Below the pieces are notes generated by a model, which was given only the letters and a program-made list of their open reading frames with translations, was not told the DNA's origin and did no database searches. From Candidatus Melainabacteria bacterium MEL.A1 (GTDB lineage: Bacteria > Cyanobacteriota > Vampirovibrionia > Gastranaerophilales > Gastranaerophilaceae), in contig CP017245.1 of assembly GCA_001765415.1 (NCBI GenBank), positions 248,001 to 312,000 of the forward strand: DNA of 64,000 bases. Reading direction: 5' to 3'. The translations under genes were made by a program, and so were the position numbers. This document shows, piece after piece, positions 45,348-53,643 of the stretch (position 1 is the first letter of the stretch; each line of letters opens with the position of its first letter).

Positions 45348-46463
45348 CTATTTGCCAGAAGGACCGAATGTGCCGTGAAATACTCCTCTGAACATTTGTT
45401 GTAATTCGTTTTTGTTGTCAGAGTAAGACATTGCATCATCTTCTGTAATCAAATCCTGTTCATACAATCTGTACAATGATGTATTCATTGTAATCATATT
45501 ATTGAACGAACCTTTCTTAACAAGTTCATAGATTTCTTCTAATTTGTCTTTTTCAATAAAGTCTTTAACCGTTGGTGTTACAACCAAAACTTCACATGCC
45601 GGTCTTCTACCTGTTCCGTTAGAAATTGGAATAAGTTTTTGGGAAACAGTTCCTCTTAAAATGGAAGCCAACTGTCCTCTAACAAATTCTCTATCAGACG
45701 GTTCATACATGTTAACAATTCTGTTAACTGTTTGGATTGCATCGTTCGTGTGAATAGTTGCAAATACCAAGTGACCTGTTTCTGCAGCTTTAAGCGCAGC
45801 AGTTACAGTATCCTTATCTCTTATTTCACCGATAAATATAACGTCAGGGTCTTGTCTTAAGGCATATTTAATACCATCAGGGAAAGATGGTGTATCAATT
45901 AAAACCTGTCTTTGAGAAACAAGTGATTTTTTGTTCGTAAAGATAAATTCAACCGGATCTTCAATTGTAATAATGTGTTTTGGATAGTTAATATTAATAT
46001 AATCAATCAAAGATGCGATTGTTGTTGATTTACCGGAACCGGTAGGTCCTGTAATCAATACCAAACCATTATTAAGAGTAGCAAATTGTTCAATTGATTC
46101 CGGCAACATTAATTCCGCAACACGTCTTATACAATAAGGAATTGTCCTGATAACAAGCGCACTTTTACCTAGTTGACGGCTCAAGTTTACCCTGAAACGA
46201 GAAACTCCGTGAATTTCATACGCAAAATCCAAATCAAATACTGAGTTAACTTTTCCTTTAAAGTGAGTAGGGAGCAAGATATCATAAGCAATTGAGATAT
46301 CATCTTCTGTTAATACAGGCATGTCAACTTTGGTAATTTTTCCGTCAATTCTAATTGCCGGATGCTCATCTACTTGTAAATGCACGTCAGAAGCACCTAC
46401 AGCAACAGCCTTTTTTAGGAATGATATAATATTAAACTTAGTATTTGTGTGGTTTTCAGACAT
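45348..46463 (-). CDS. pilT: Type IV pilus retraction ATPase PilT
   Basis: The retraction motor for twitching motility. 371 residues: PAS-like N-terminal domain (about 10-100), Walker A ITGPTGSGKSTTIASLI (about 137-153), Asp box ITIEDPVEFI, Walker B DPDVIFIGEIRDKDTVTAALKAAETGHLVFATIHTNDA with the His box. AAAGGA precedes the ATG. No pil cluster surrounds it, which is common in this group, where pilus genes are scattered. Expected to act with the prepilin-type products, including the phase-variable candidate at 9145-9929. Confidence 0.94.
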   Translation of the reverse strand: MSENHTNTKFNIISFLKKAVAVGASDVHLQVDEHPAIRIDGKITKVDMPVLTEDDISIAYDILLPTHFKGKVNSVFDLDFAYEIHGVSRFRVNLSRQLGKSALVIRTIPYCIRRVAELMLPESIEQFATLNNGLVLITGPTGSGKSTTIASLIDYININYPKHIITIEDPVEFIFTNKKSLVSQRQVLIDTPSFPDGIKYALRQDPDVIFIGEIRDKDTVTAALKAAETGHLVFATIHTNDAIQTVNRIVNMYEPSDREFVRGQLASILRGTVSQKLIPISNGTGRRPACEVLVVTPTVKDFIEKDKLEEIYELVKKGSFNNMITMNTSLYRLYEQDLITEDDAMSYSDNKNELQQMFRGVFHGTFGPSGK

Positions 46464-46575
46464 AATTATCCTTTCTGGTTATATAGAAAATTGTAGCATA
46501 TTTTATAATTTGTGACAATAAAAAGTTTTATGTAACGAAAACTTAATAATTGAAACAAAAAAGTCAATTCTTCAA

Positions 46576-46595
46576 AACAAAAATACTTTATATAA
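46576..46595 (+). promoter_or_regulatory. Second copy of the A-rich promoter block
   Basis: Identical over 20 bases to 507-526. It ends in TATATAA and lies about 150 bases before a plus-strand terminator, with the neighbouring genes on the minus strand. Confidence 0.6.
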
Positions 46596-46601
46596 GAGTA
46601 A

Positions 46602-46768
46602 GGGAAATCAAAAGTTACTGATTGGAAAAACAAATAATTGGATATTAAAATTAATCAAGTTCATCAAAGGTTTTGAATGAGATTAAAGGAAAAAGATTTT
46701 ATTTTATACTCTCTCTCTTAATATCCTCGTGTTTATTTAATGTTGCCTCTCTAAGGCAACTTTTTTTT
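46602..46768 (+). ncRNA. Candidate small RNA (about 165 nt)
   Basis: A promoter block (46576-46595) and a terminator (GTTGCCT / AGGCAAC plus eight T, 46742-46768) bound a plus-strand unit lying between two minus-strand genes. No recognisable protein is inside; the only framed start with an AAAGG site is ATGAGATTAAAGGAAAAAG (about 46676), which stops after 14 codons. Local stems include TCAAAGGTTTTGA and a possible end pairing AGAGTA/TACTCT. It does not show the core sequences of tmRNA, SRP RNA or RNase P that I know. Transcription is inferred. Confidence 0.55.
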
Positions 46769-46797
46769 GCATAAATATTTTTAATATTTGTATAAAC

Positions 46798-47268
46798 TTA
46801 ATCTTCTGCAAAAATCTCAAATTCAATTTTGTCTTGAGGTGGAATTATTTCAACTTCTTTTCCTCTGAATAGTATTCCACAGTAACCGATATATTGTGCA
46901 ATACGTTTATTCTTGTACTTCAAAATATCAAAGCCATTTATTGATAATGGAGAAGTTATTGTTATTAATTTACCATCAACGGTTTTGGTCCTAAACTCTT
47001 TAAAATCTATTTGCGCATTGTCATAATACCAACCATTGTCACTGACAAAATCTACCAATCCATAAATAGGCGTGTCTTTTTTTATGTACAAATTTCCATG
47101 CTTGTAAACATCTTTTGTTATTATAAATTTAATCTTGTCGCCAACTTCCGTTTCGTCGTAGCAAGTTGATATTTTTACTGCAGGAATTATGGTAATTGGA
47201 ATATTTTCAGCAAAAACCATTGAGCCACATATAATCAAGCAAAATGTTAAAAATATGTTTTTTAGCAT
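46798..47268 (-). CDS. Exported protein, partner of the M48 protease gene
   Basis: 156 residues with signal peptide MLKNIFLTFCLIICGSMVFAEN (cleavage after VFA). The mature part reads as a beta-rich domain: VGDKIKFIITKDVYKHGNLYIKKDTPIYGLVDFVSDNGWYYDNAQIDFKEF, similar in pattern to 'TrbI/conjugal-like' or SH3-type segments, but not assignable. Its start overlaps the stop of the upstream M48 gene (TAATG), so it is translated with it. GGGAG lies upstream. Confidence 0.7.
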   Translation of the reverse strand: MLKNIFLTFCLIICGSMVFAENIPITIIPAVKISTCYDETEVGDKIKFIITKDVYKHGNLYIKKDTPIYGLVDFVSDNGWYYDNAQIDFKEFRTKTVDGKLITITSPLSINGFDILKYKNKRIAQYIGYCGILFRGKEVEIIPPQDKIEFEIFAED

Positions 47269-47972
47269 TATAATGCTCCCTCTTGTTTTTGTTGGCGTTT
47301 TCTTTGTTTTAGCTGAAATTCTTTGATTTCTTTATTCATAGCGTATTCAAAGTTTTTATAAGAATTTGTCTTGGTAAGTGGTGAATTTAAGTATTGCGGA
47401 TATTTTACGTAAATATACTTGTACATCGCAATTAATCTTTTAGAACCTTTTGGATGTGTAGACATAAATCCCCAATCCCAAACCGGTTCACCTGCAATTT
47501 TGTTCATTATTGTAATAGCCGCAATAGGGTCATATCCGGATTTAACCATATAGTCAATTCCGTTTAAATCAGCTTTTAATTCATATTTTTTGGCATTAGA
47601 TGTCATAGATATATATTTCATCATGCCACCATAAGCTTCTACTGAATGCGCAATTTCGTGTGACAAAATAAATGCTAATTCATCATCATTGTCTATATAC
47701 AAAAACATTGGTGTATATATAGAAACCTTTTTATCATAAGCATTTGATGTTGCGTTTAAAACTTTGCTATCGTTTATTACAAAAATTGGAATACGACGAG
47801 GTATTTTATTATCTACAAGAATTTTGTTTCCAACATTCAAAACTTTTTCTTCACTCAAACCTTTCTTATCCCAAAAGTTATTAAGAGTAATGTTTTTGAT
47901 GAGTAAAACATCTTCTGCCATTGCGCATGAACCAATTAATAAAGCTCCTAAAATTACTATAGTCTTTTTCAT
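47268..47972 (-). CDS. M48-family metallopeptidase (exported)
   Basis: 234 residues. A signal peptide MKKTIVILGALLIGSCAMAED comes first; the Cys at 16 lies in GSC but the order after it (AMAED) fits signal peptidase I cleavage better than a lipobox. The zinc motif HEIAH is at residues 105-109 (FILSHEIAHS), with the third ligand Glu expected in ELKADLNGIDYMVKSGYDP. The end is Lys/Gln-rich. This fits periplasmic M48 enzymes of the BepA/LoiP type that act on envelope proteins. The start at 47972 is chosen by the signal peptide and the GGGG site. Confidence 0.88.
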   Translation of the reverse strand: MKKTIVILGALLIGSCAMAEDVLLIKNITLNNFWDKKGLSEEKVLNVGNKILVDNKIPRRIPIFVINDSKVLNATSNAYDKKVSIYTPMFLYIDNDDELAFILSHEIAHSVEAYGGMMKYISMTSNAKKYELKADLNGIDYMVKSGYDPIAAITIMNKIAGEPVWDWGFMSTHPKGSKRLIAMYKYIYVKYPQYLNSPLTKTNSYKNFEYAMNKEIKEFQLKQRKRQQKQEGAL

Positions 47973-48122
47973 TATAATTTTCCCCACATAATTCGTATGT
48001 TTTATTTTATACTATCTTTTAAAATTTGGCAACAAAGATGTAAAACTTTTGTAAGGATATTTTAATTTAGATATTTCAATGCTATAATGTGAAATAGTTA
48101 CAGATTATTGGAGAGTGAAATT

Positions 48123-49967
48123 ATGTGCGGAATAGTTGGATATGTAGGTAACAAACCTGTTGTAGATATATTAATGGATGGTTTGGAACAATTGGAATAC
48201 AGGGGATATGATTCTTCCGGTATAGCTGTTATGTGTCCAGAAGATATCAAGGTTTATAAAGCAATTGGCAAATTGCAAAATCTACGTGATAAATTGAGAG
48301 GACATGAAAAAGAATTTAATACATCAACAATGGGGATTGGCCATATAAGATGGGCTACTCACGGTGCGCCAACATTATTGAACGCTCATCCTCATACTTG
48401 TAATTGTGGAAGATTGGTCGTAGTTCATAACGGAATTATTGAAAACTATAAAGAATTAAGACAAAAATTGGAAGCAGAAGGTTGTGTATTCAAATCTCAA
48501 ACCGATACAGAAACAGTAGCGCACCTCGTTGCAAGAAAATATTCTGTATGTAAAGATTTAACTGAGGCAGTAAGGTTAGCATCTAAAGAAATCGAAGGCG
48601 CTTATGCTCTTTGTGTTATGCACAATGACTGCAAAAGCACTCTTGTTATTACAAAACGTAATGCGCCTTTGTTAGTTGGTGTTGGACAAGGAGAATATTT
48701 TGCGGCATCTGATGTTCCTGCAATTATCAAACATACTAACAAAGCGGTTTATTTAGAGGACAATCAAATAGCAACATTAACACCTGATAGCATGGAAATT
48801 ATTGATGTAGACGGGAATTCTGTTAAAGCAAAAGTCGAAGTTCTTCCTTGGGAACCTGTTGCATTGAGCAAAATGGGTTATAAACACTTTATGCTTAAAG
48901 AAATCCATGAACAACCTGATGTAATTAGAAATATTTTGGTTGGCAGACTTCATGCTCCAGATGAAAACATCGTTTTAAACGAAGTTAAATTAAATAAAGA
49001 TACATTAAAGAATTTGAATAGAATACAAATCATAGCTTGCGGAACATCTTTACACGCCGCAATGATTGGGAAGTATTTGATTGAAAACTTCTGTGGTATT
49101 GCAGTTGATGTAGAAGCTTCAAGTGAATATATTTACAGAAAAACAGTTACAGATGAACATACACTAGTTATTGGAGTTTCTCAATCAGGAGAAACTGCTG
49201 ATACTTTGACGGCAATTAAACAGGCAAAGGCAAAAGGTTCTCATATTTTGATTATCACAAACAGACCTGATAGTGCAATGGCAAGAGAAGCAGATAGCTT
49301 AATTCCTGTTAATGCAGGGATTGAGGTTTCTGTAGCTGCTACAAAATCTTATATCGCCCAGTTGATGGCGTTTTATCTATTATCACTTTATATGGCTGAA
49401 ATCAAAGAAAGTGTTGACAATTCAACTTTAACATCTTTAAAAGCGGAATTGATGGTTCTTCCACAAAAAATTGAACAAATTTTGGCACACAAAGAAGATA
49501 TTCAAAAAGTTGCAAAAGTTTATGCAAATACAAAAGATTTTATCTATATTGCGAGAGGAATAAATTATCCGACAGCATTAGAAGGCGCGTTAAAACTAAA
49601 AGAAATCAGTTATATTAATGCAACAGGTTATCCTGCCGGTGAACTTAAGCATGGTCCAATTGCAATGTTAGATGAAACCATGCCGGTGCTTTCTATTTTG
49701 ATGAACGGTTCTGTTTATGAGAAACTTCTTTCTAACAGTGAAGAAGCAAAAGCTCGTAATGCGAGAATGATTGCGTTAACAAATTCAAAGGATGAAAAAT
49801 TGGATTATCTTTTTGAACACATAATCAGAGTTCCTGATGTTCAAGAGTTGTTCTCTCCAATTATTGCAATGATACCTTTGCAGTTGATAGCTTACTATAT
49901 TGCAGAATTTTTAGGAAAAGACGTAGATCAACCTAGAAATCTTGCAAAATCAGTTACTGTGGAATAA
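48123..49967 (+). CDS. glmS: Glutamine-fructose-6-phosphate aminotransferase
   Basis: GlmS makes glucosamine-6-phosphate from fructose-6-phosphate and glutamine, the entry to peptidoglycan and lipopolysaccharide amino sugars. 614 residues: class II amidotransferase starting MCGIVGYVG with catalytic Cys2, then two SIS isomerase domains (ACGTSLHAAMIGKYLIE and GRGINYPTALEGALKLKEISY), ending DQPRNLAKSVTVE. The start at 48123 puts the Cys next to Met; an upstream in-frame start is excluded by this. An extended -10 TGCTATAAT (48080-48088) and GGAGAG site precede it. The leader is too short for a glmS ribozyme. Confidence 0.96.
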   Translation: MCGIVGYVGNKPVVDILMDGLEQLEYRGYDSSGIAVMCPEDIKVYKAIGKLQNLRDKLRGHEKEFNTSTMGIGHIRWATHGAPTLLNAHPHTCNCGRLVVVHNGIIENYKELRQKLEAEGCVFKSQTDTETVAHLVARKYSVCKDLTEAVRLASKEIEGAYALCVMHNDCKSTLVITKRNAPLLVGVGQGEYFAASDVPAIIKHTNKAVYLEDNQIATLTPDSMEIIDVDGNSVKAKVEVLPWEPVALSKMGYKHFMLKEIHEQPDVIRNILVGRLHAPDENIVLNEVKLNKDTLKNLNRIQIIACGTSLHAAMIGKYLIENFCGIAVDVEASSEYIYRKTVTDEHTLVIGVSQSGETADTLTAIKQAKAKGSHILIITNRPDSAMAREADSLIPVNAGIEVSVAATKSYIAQLMAFYLLSLYMAEIKESVDNSTLTSLKAELMVLPQKIEQILAHKEDIQKVAKVYANTKDFIYIARGINYPTALEGALKLKEISYINATGYPAGELKHGPIAMLDETMPVLSILMNGSVYEKLLSNSEEAKARNARMIALTNSKDEKLDYLFEHIIRVPDVQELFSPIIAMIPLQLIAYYIAEFLGKDVDQPRNLAKSVTVE

Positions 49968-50000
49968 TTTTTATTCAAAACCTATTAATCTTGATTAAGA

Positions 50001-50085
50001 GATCGCGGAATAAATCCGCAATGACAAATACTAGTAGAATGTTAAAAGAACATGTCATCGCGCACTTGTTGCGCGATCTTTATTT
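50001..50085. repeat. Dispersed repeat (GATCGCGG...CCGCAATGACA) and glmS terminator hairpin
   Basis: gatcgcggaataaatccgca is a short hairpin repeat, followed by ATCGCGCA / TGCGCGAT (50057-50077), an 8-bp stem with CTTTATTT behind it. The latter is the probable glmS terminator. The gap 49968-50146 otherwise has no gene. Confidence 0.6.
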
Positions 50086-50146
50086 ATGCGTAATTGCAAA
50101 CAGTGAGAAATGGAAGATTGCAATCTCAATGAAAGCAATACGTTTT

Positions 50147-50689
50147 TTAGGTTGTAGAAGCCTCCATTCTTGATTTAATACCTTTGATTATACTCGCAAA
50201 TGCTGGATTGTCTTTGAGCTTTTCAAAGAGAATTTTGTCCTTGTCAGTTTCTGTGCATTCTTCTTCATAAAAAGAATTTAAGAAAGAGGTATTTTTATTC
50301 TCTTTTATTATATTATTAGCGCAACTTTCTTGCGGTATATACCGCAATTTTCTTTCGGTATTACCGCAAGGTTCTTTCGGTTCGATGTCCATTAACCGAA
50401 ATAATGTTGCGGTAAATTTGTAGTAAAATCTTTTATTTTTTTTAGTTTTAGTAATTAGTTTTTTGTCGCATAATTCATTTACAGCTTTTCTGATTGAAAA
50501 TTCAGTCAAGCCGGTATTACGTGCAAGTGTTGAATGAGTTGGAAAAGCTATTCCCTTGTTGTAATTCCAGTAATCCGCTATAGCACGTAATGTTAATTTT
50601 GCAGCAGGAGTTAATTCTATTTTTGAAAATAGCCCTGTTGTTGATATATATTTGTTTATTTCGAAGCTGGTATTGTAATTCTTTTTCAT
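50147..50689 (-). CDS. HTH_36-type DNA-binding protein, replication-initiator-like
   Basis: 180 residues. A winged helix-turn-helix region ASKLTLRAIADYWNYNKGIAFPTHSTLARNTGLTEFSIRKAVNELCDKKLITKTKKNKRF (about 30-90) follows the pattern of plasmid or phage helper proteins that read 'xxLAxxxGxSxxTVxRxLxxLxxxGLI'. The C-terminal half is charged and low in structure. The start at 50689 has AAAGGA upstream. It contains unusual repeats (50330-50417) in its own coding DNA. The gene stands alone between chromosomal genes and may be a remnant of an integrated element. Confidence 0.68.
   Translation of the reverse strand: MKKNYNTSFEINKYISTTGLFSKIELTPAAKLTLRAIADYWNYNKGIAFPTHSTLARNTGLTEFSIRKAVNELCDKKLITKTKKNKRFYYKFTATLFRLMDIEPKEPCGNTERKLRYIPQESCANNIIKENKNTSFLNSFYEEECTETDKDKILFEKLKDNPAFASIIKGIKSRMEASTT
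50330..50417. repeat. Iteron-like TTGCGGTA/TACCGCAA repeats
   Basis: TTGCGGTATATACCGCAA (50330-50347) is a perfect 18-bp palindrome. TTTCGGTATTACCGCAAG follows a few bases later, then TTTCGGTT, AACCGAAA and TTGCGGTAA up to 50417. Five or more copies of one 8-base word in 88 bases of coding DNA are unlikely by chance. Confidence 0.7.
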
Positions 50690-50780
50690 AATTATTCCTT
50701 TCAAGGAACAATTTGAAGAATTTTGTAATTTAAAGACGTTGATATTCAATTATATCATATTACCCTATGTTTTTGTCAAC

Positions 50781-52079
50781 TTAGAATAACAATACCGCTA
50801 AAAGCGCAAATAATATTAGTGGGATGTTGTAATGCAAAAATGTCGGGATACAAGTATCCTTGATATGTTCATGTTGACCGTCAGCGTTTAATCCTTGTGT
50901 TGGACCTAATGTAGTTCCTGATGCCGGTGAACCTGCATCTCCTAATGCTGCAGCTGCTGCAAATACTGCAATTGCTTCTAGCGGATTAAATCCCAAATGC
51001 ACGAATATCGGAACAAATAGTACTGCTAAAATTGGGATTGTACCAAAAGATGTTCCAATTCCGATTGTTATGAACAATCCAACCACTAGCATTAAAAATG
51101 CCGCAACAAGTTTTGAACCCATCATAAATGGAATTAATCCTGTCACCAAACTATCAATAGAACCTGTCGATTGTAATACACCTGCAAATCCGGCAGCAAC
51201 AAGCATGACAAAGGCAACATATCCCATCAAGCCAATTCCCTCATTGATTAAAATATCCATTTTTTCAGGGTTAATTGCTCTTGTCCCAAAAATTATTGTT
51301 AAACCGATTAAAGCTCCTAACGGCAAAGATTTTGTCCATAATTGAACTCCTAATGTTGCAATCGCAGCAAAAAGAGTTATGTAATGACTCCCTGTAAATC
51401 TTAATGACCTTCTTCTTTCTTCTCGGAAAGGAACATCTTGATATTCTCTAGGTTTTCTATATGAAATAAATATTGCCCATAACAATCCGCAAAACAATCC
51501 CACACCAAGTATCCAAACAGATTTCCAAACATCATTAACAGTTACCGGCATGCCGTTTATTGTCATATTGTCAGCAAGTAATCTTTGGAATATTAACCCA
51601 AATCCAGCAGGAAATACGATATATGGTGTTACCAAACCAAATGCTAATGCGCAAGCAACTGCCCTTCTATCCAGTTTAAGCTTATTCATCAGATGGATTA
51701 ATGGCGGAATTATTACCGGAATAAACGCAATATGCACAGGAATTAAGTTTTGCGATGCACAAGCAAGAAGGGTTAAAATCAAAAGTAATATGAATTTGTT
51801 GTTTTTGATTAGTAATGTAATTCTTTTTGCCAAAACATCTGCTAATCCGGTATGAGCCATAGCTGCTGCGAATGTTCCAAGTAAAATGTAGCTTAATGCA
51901 GTTTCACTATTTTGCCCCATCCCATTAATAAAAACATCCATAATTTGTCCTGCGTGCATACCAGCAACTTTTCCGGCTACAATTGCACTTACAATTAACG
52001 CCAAAAGCACGTTAACTCTGCATAGGCAGAGAATACAAAGTAGTATTACGGATATTATTATCGGATTGAAAATAAACAT
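50781..52079 (-). CDS. Na+/H+ antiporter family transporter, YuiF-like
   Basis: 432 residues with about eleven membrane helices, an NhaC-superfamily (Na_H_antiport_2) member. GDAGSPASGTTLGPTQGLNADGQHEHIKDT (about 380-409) is the characteristic block of the YuiF branch, proposed to carry histidine or other amino acids. The substrate is not fixed. No ribosome binding site is obvious before the ATG. TTCACTAC-like repeats lie upstream, around 52085-52150. Confidence 0.86.
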   Translation of the reverse strand: MFIFNPIIISVILLCILCLCRVNVLLALIVSAIVAGKVAGMHAGQIMDVFINGMGQNSETALSYILLGTFAAAMAHTGLADVLAKRITLLIKNNKFILLLILTLLACASQNLIPVHIAFIPVIIPPLIHLMNKLKLDRRAVACALAFGLVTPYIVFPAGFGLIFQRLLADNMTINGMPVTVNDVWKSVWILGVGLFCGLLWAIFISYRKPREYQDVPFREERRRSLRFTGSHYITLFAAIATLGVQLWTKSLPLGALIGLTIIFGTRAINPEKMDILINEGIGLMGYVAFVMLVAAGFAGVLQSTGSIDSLVTGLIPFMMGSKLVAAFLMLVVGLFITIGIGTSFGTIPILAVLFVPIFVHLGFNPLEAIAVFAAAAALGDAGSPASGTTLGPTQGLNADGQHEHIKDTCIPTFLHYNIPLILFALLAVLLF

Positions 52080-52169
52080 AACGTTTAGTGAGTAATGAAT
52101 ATTGGGTACTGAAAAGTTAGTTACGCTAAAATCGTTTCATAGCTTTTCACTACCACAACCTACACTATT

Positions 52170-52868
52170 CTAAATCCCCTCCATTTTAGGTTTGCGACCA
52201 CAACCTTTTGCCTCATCACAAAAACCTAATCTTTCACATTTCGGAACAAGATATGGTTTCAACCAAGGTTCAACTTTGATTAACTCGTCGCACATCATTT
52301 TTACCATTGTTCTGATTTCATATTGCGCACGAGTACATAATCTCAAGTTTGCAAGATGTATCATTTCTCTTAAATTTAAACTTGCTACAAGAGAACTTGC
52401 AGCAGCATTCGGAAGAACAAATCTTGCATCTTCTGCCGGAATTCCAGCTTCTACAAATTCTTGATACTGCTCAGAAACTTTCCCCATAAACTGAATATAT
52501 TTTTCTTTTAATTCAGGATTTTTTTCGATAGTTGGAGGAATAATGTAGTCAAATTGACCTTTTTCCTTAACATATCTTTGAGATTTTTGAGAAAAAGACA
52601 TGTGTCTGTGTCTAACAAGTTGGTGGGTACAAGCTCTTGAAACATTTGAAATCGCAAAACTTACTTGGATATGTTCAATTGTCGAATAATGCCCTGATGA
52701 GATTACTTTTTCAATTAATTTTAACATTTTTTCTTCATCATTAGTACTTTCGTATATATTAATCGGATAATCTGCGCTATAGCAGGTTCTACAAGCTGTA
52801 TAGACAACTTTTAACATATTGTCCGGTCTTGAAATTAAATTTACAACCGGTTTGTTATTATTTTCCAT
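52170..52868 (-). CDS. thyX: Flavin-dependent thymidylate synthase
   Basis: ThyX makes dTMP from dUMP with FAD and methylene-tetrahydrofolate without using ThyA. 232 residues with the signature RHRHMSFSQKSQRY (about 84-97; RHRxxSxxxxSxRY), N-terminal ISRPDNMLKVVYTACRTCYS and C-terminal LRLCTRAQYEIR. GGAAGGGG precedes the ATG. Common in anaerobes and cyanobacteria. Confidence 0.95.
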   Translation of the reverse strand: MENNNKPVVNLISRPDNMLKVVYTACRTCYSADYPINIYESTNDEEKMLKLIEKVISSGHYSTIEHIQVSFAISNVSRACTHQLVRHRHMSFSQKSQRYVKEKGQFDYIIPPTIEKNPELKEKYIQFMGKVSEQYQEFVEAGIPAEDARFVLPNAAASSLVASLNLREMIHLANLRLCTRAQYEIRTMVKMMCDELIKVEPWLKPYLVPKCERLGFCDEAKGCGRKPKMEGI

Positions 52869-53009
52869 GTACCCCTTCCTCTATTTAAAATTTCTTTTAA
52901 TCCTTACACAAAATTATACCACCCTTATAGTAAGAGTGGCATAATTGTAAATTTTTTCTAACATTTTATCGTCATTAAAAATTTTTCAAAATTCTACTGA
53001 CGATTACGA

Positions 53010-53213
53010 CTACGCTTTTTTACCGTAACGTTTGTTAAATCTTTCTACACGACCTTCAGAGTCAAGGATTTTTTGTTGTCCTGTGTAGAATGGGTGACAG
53101 TTGTTGCAAATTTCAACTGTAATGTTATCGTTGATAGAACCTGTTTCGATTTCGTTACCGCATACACATTTGATAACTGTTTTCTTATAATCAGGATGAA
53201 TTCCGTTTTTCAT
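53010..53213 (-). CDS. rpmE: 50S ribosomal protein L31
   Basis: 67 residues: [22 protein letters not shown]...[34 protein letters not shown]. The Cys pairs CVCG and CNNC make this the zinc-binding form. The start at 53213 has AGAGGT upstream and agrees with the family; an in-frame upstream ATG gives a false extension. Confidence 0.97.
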   Translation of the reverse strand: MKNGIHPDYKKTVIKCVCGNEIETGSINDNITVEICNNCHPFYTGQQKILDSEGRVERFNKRYGKKA

Positions 53214-53399
53214 TTGTTTACCTCTTTCTTTTCTCAAGATTCCAAACTTGATTTTTATAATTCGACTAATACAATAATACTACAGAAATAAAAAAGTGCA
53301 AGTATTCATAAATCTCATGCAAATGTCTGATGTTAAAATTTCTTAATGATTGCATAATATAAAAGTTATCCGTTAAAAATGTTATAGGTGATTGAGAGA

Positions 53400-53564
53400 A
53401 TGAATTTGCACGAACAATGCTTACTTAGATATTTGCAAAACCCAGAAGAATTATCTTATTCTACAGAAATTTTGAAAGTTAATAATTTTATTTTAGAAAA
53501 ACAGTTTATCCTAAAAAACATCAGCAATTCAGAAATTGTTAAAACTTTAACCTCTCATCAGTAA
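53400..53564 (+). CDS. Small protein of unknown function (54 aa)
   Basis: ATG at 53400 with AGGTGA eight to thirteen bases before it. The frame gives MNLHEQCLLRYLQNPEELSY...TLTSHQ, 54 residues, helical by composition (Leu, Glu, Asn), no signal peptide. TTAAAA...TAATAT upstream could be its promoter. No family known. Small size keeps confidence moderate. Confidence 0.5.
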   Translation: MNLHEQCLLRYLQNPEELSYSTEILKVNNFILEKQFILKNISNSEIVKTLTSHQ

Positions 53565-53643
53565 AGTTAATTTATTTTCTTGCCAAATATTTTGCATTTG
53601 ATTATACTTAGATATATAACCAGTTTAAATAAGATTGAGGAAT

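Noticed and set aside
46602..46768. tmRNA, SRP RNA, RNase P RNA or 6S RNA
   Set aside because: None of the conserved core sequences I know is present and the long 6S-type duplex is not evident; left as an unclassified RNA.
48089..48122. glmS ribozyme in the glmS leader
   Set aside because: The -10 lies only about 35 bases before the start codon, far too little for the ribozyme.
49991..50173. Possible 60-residue protein after glmS
   Set aside because: It overlaps dispersed repeat and terminator hairpins and lacks a ribosome binding site.
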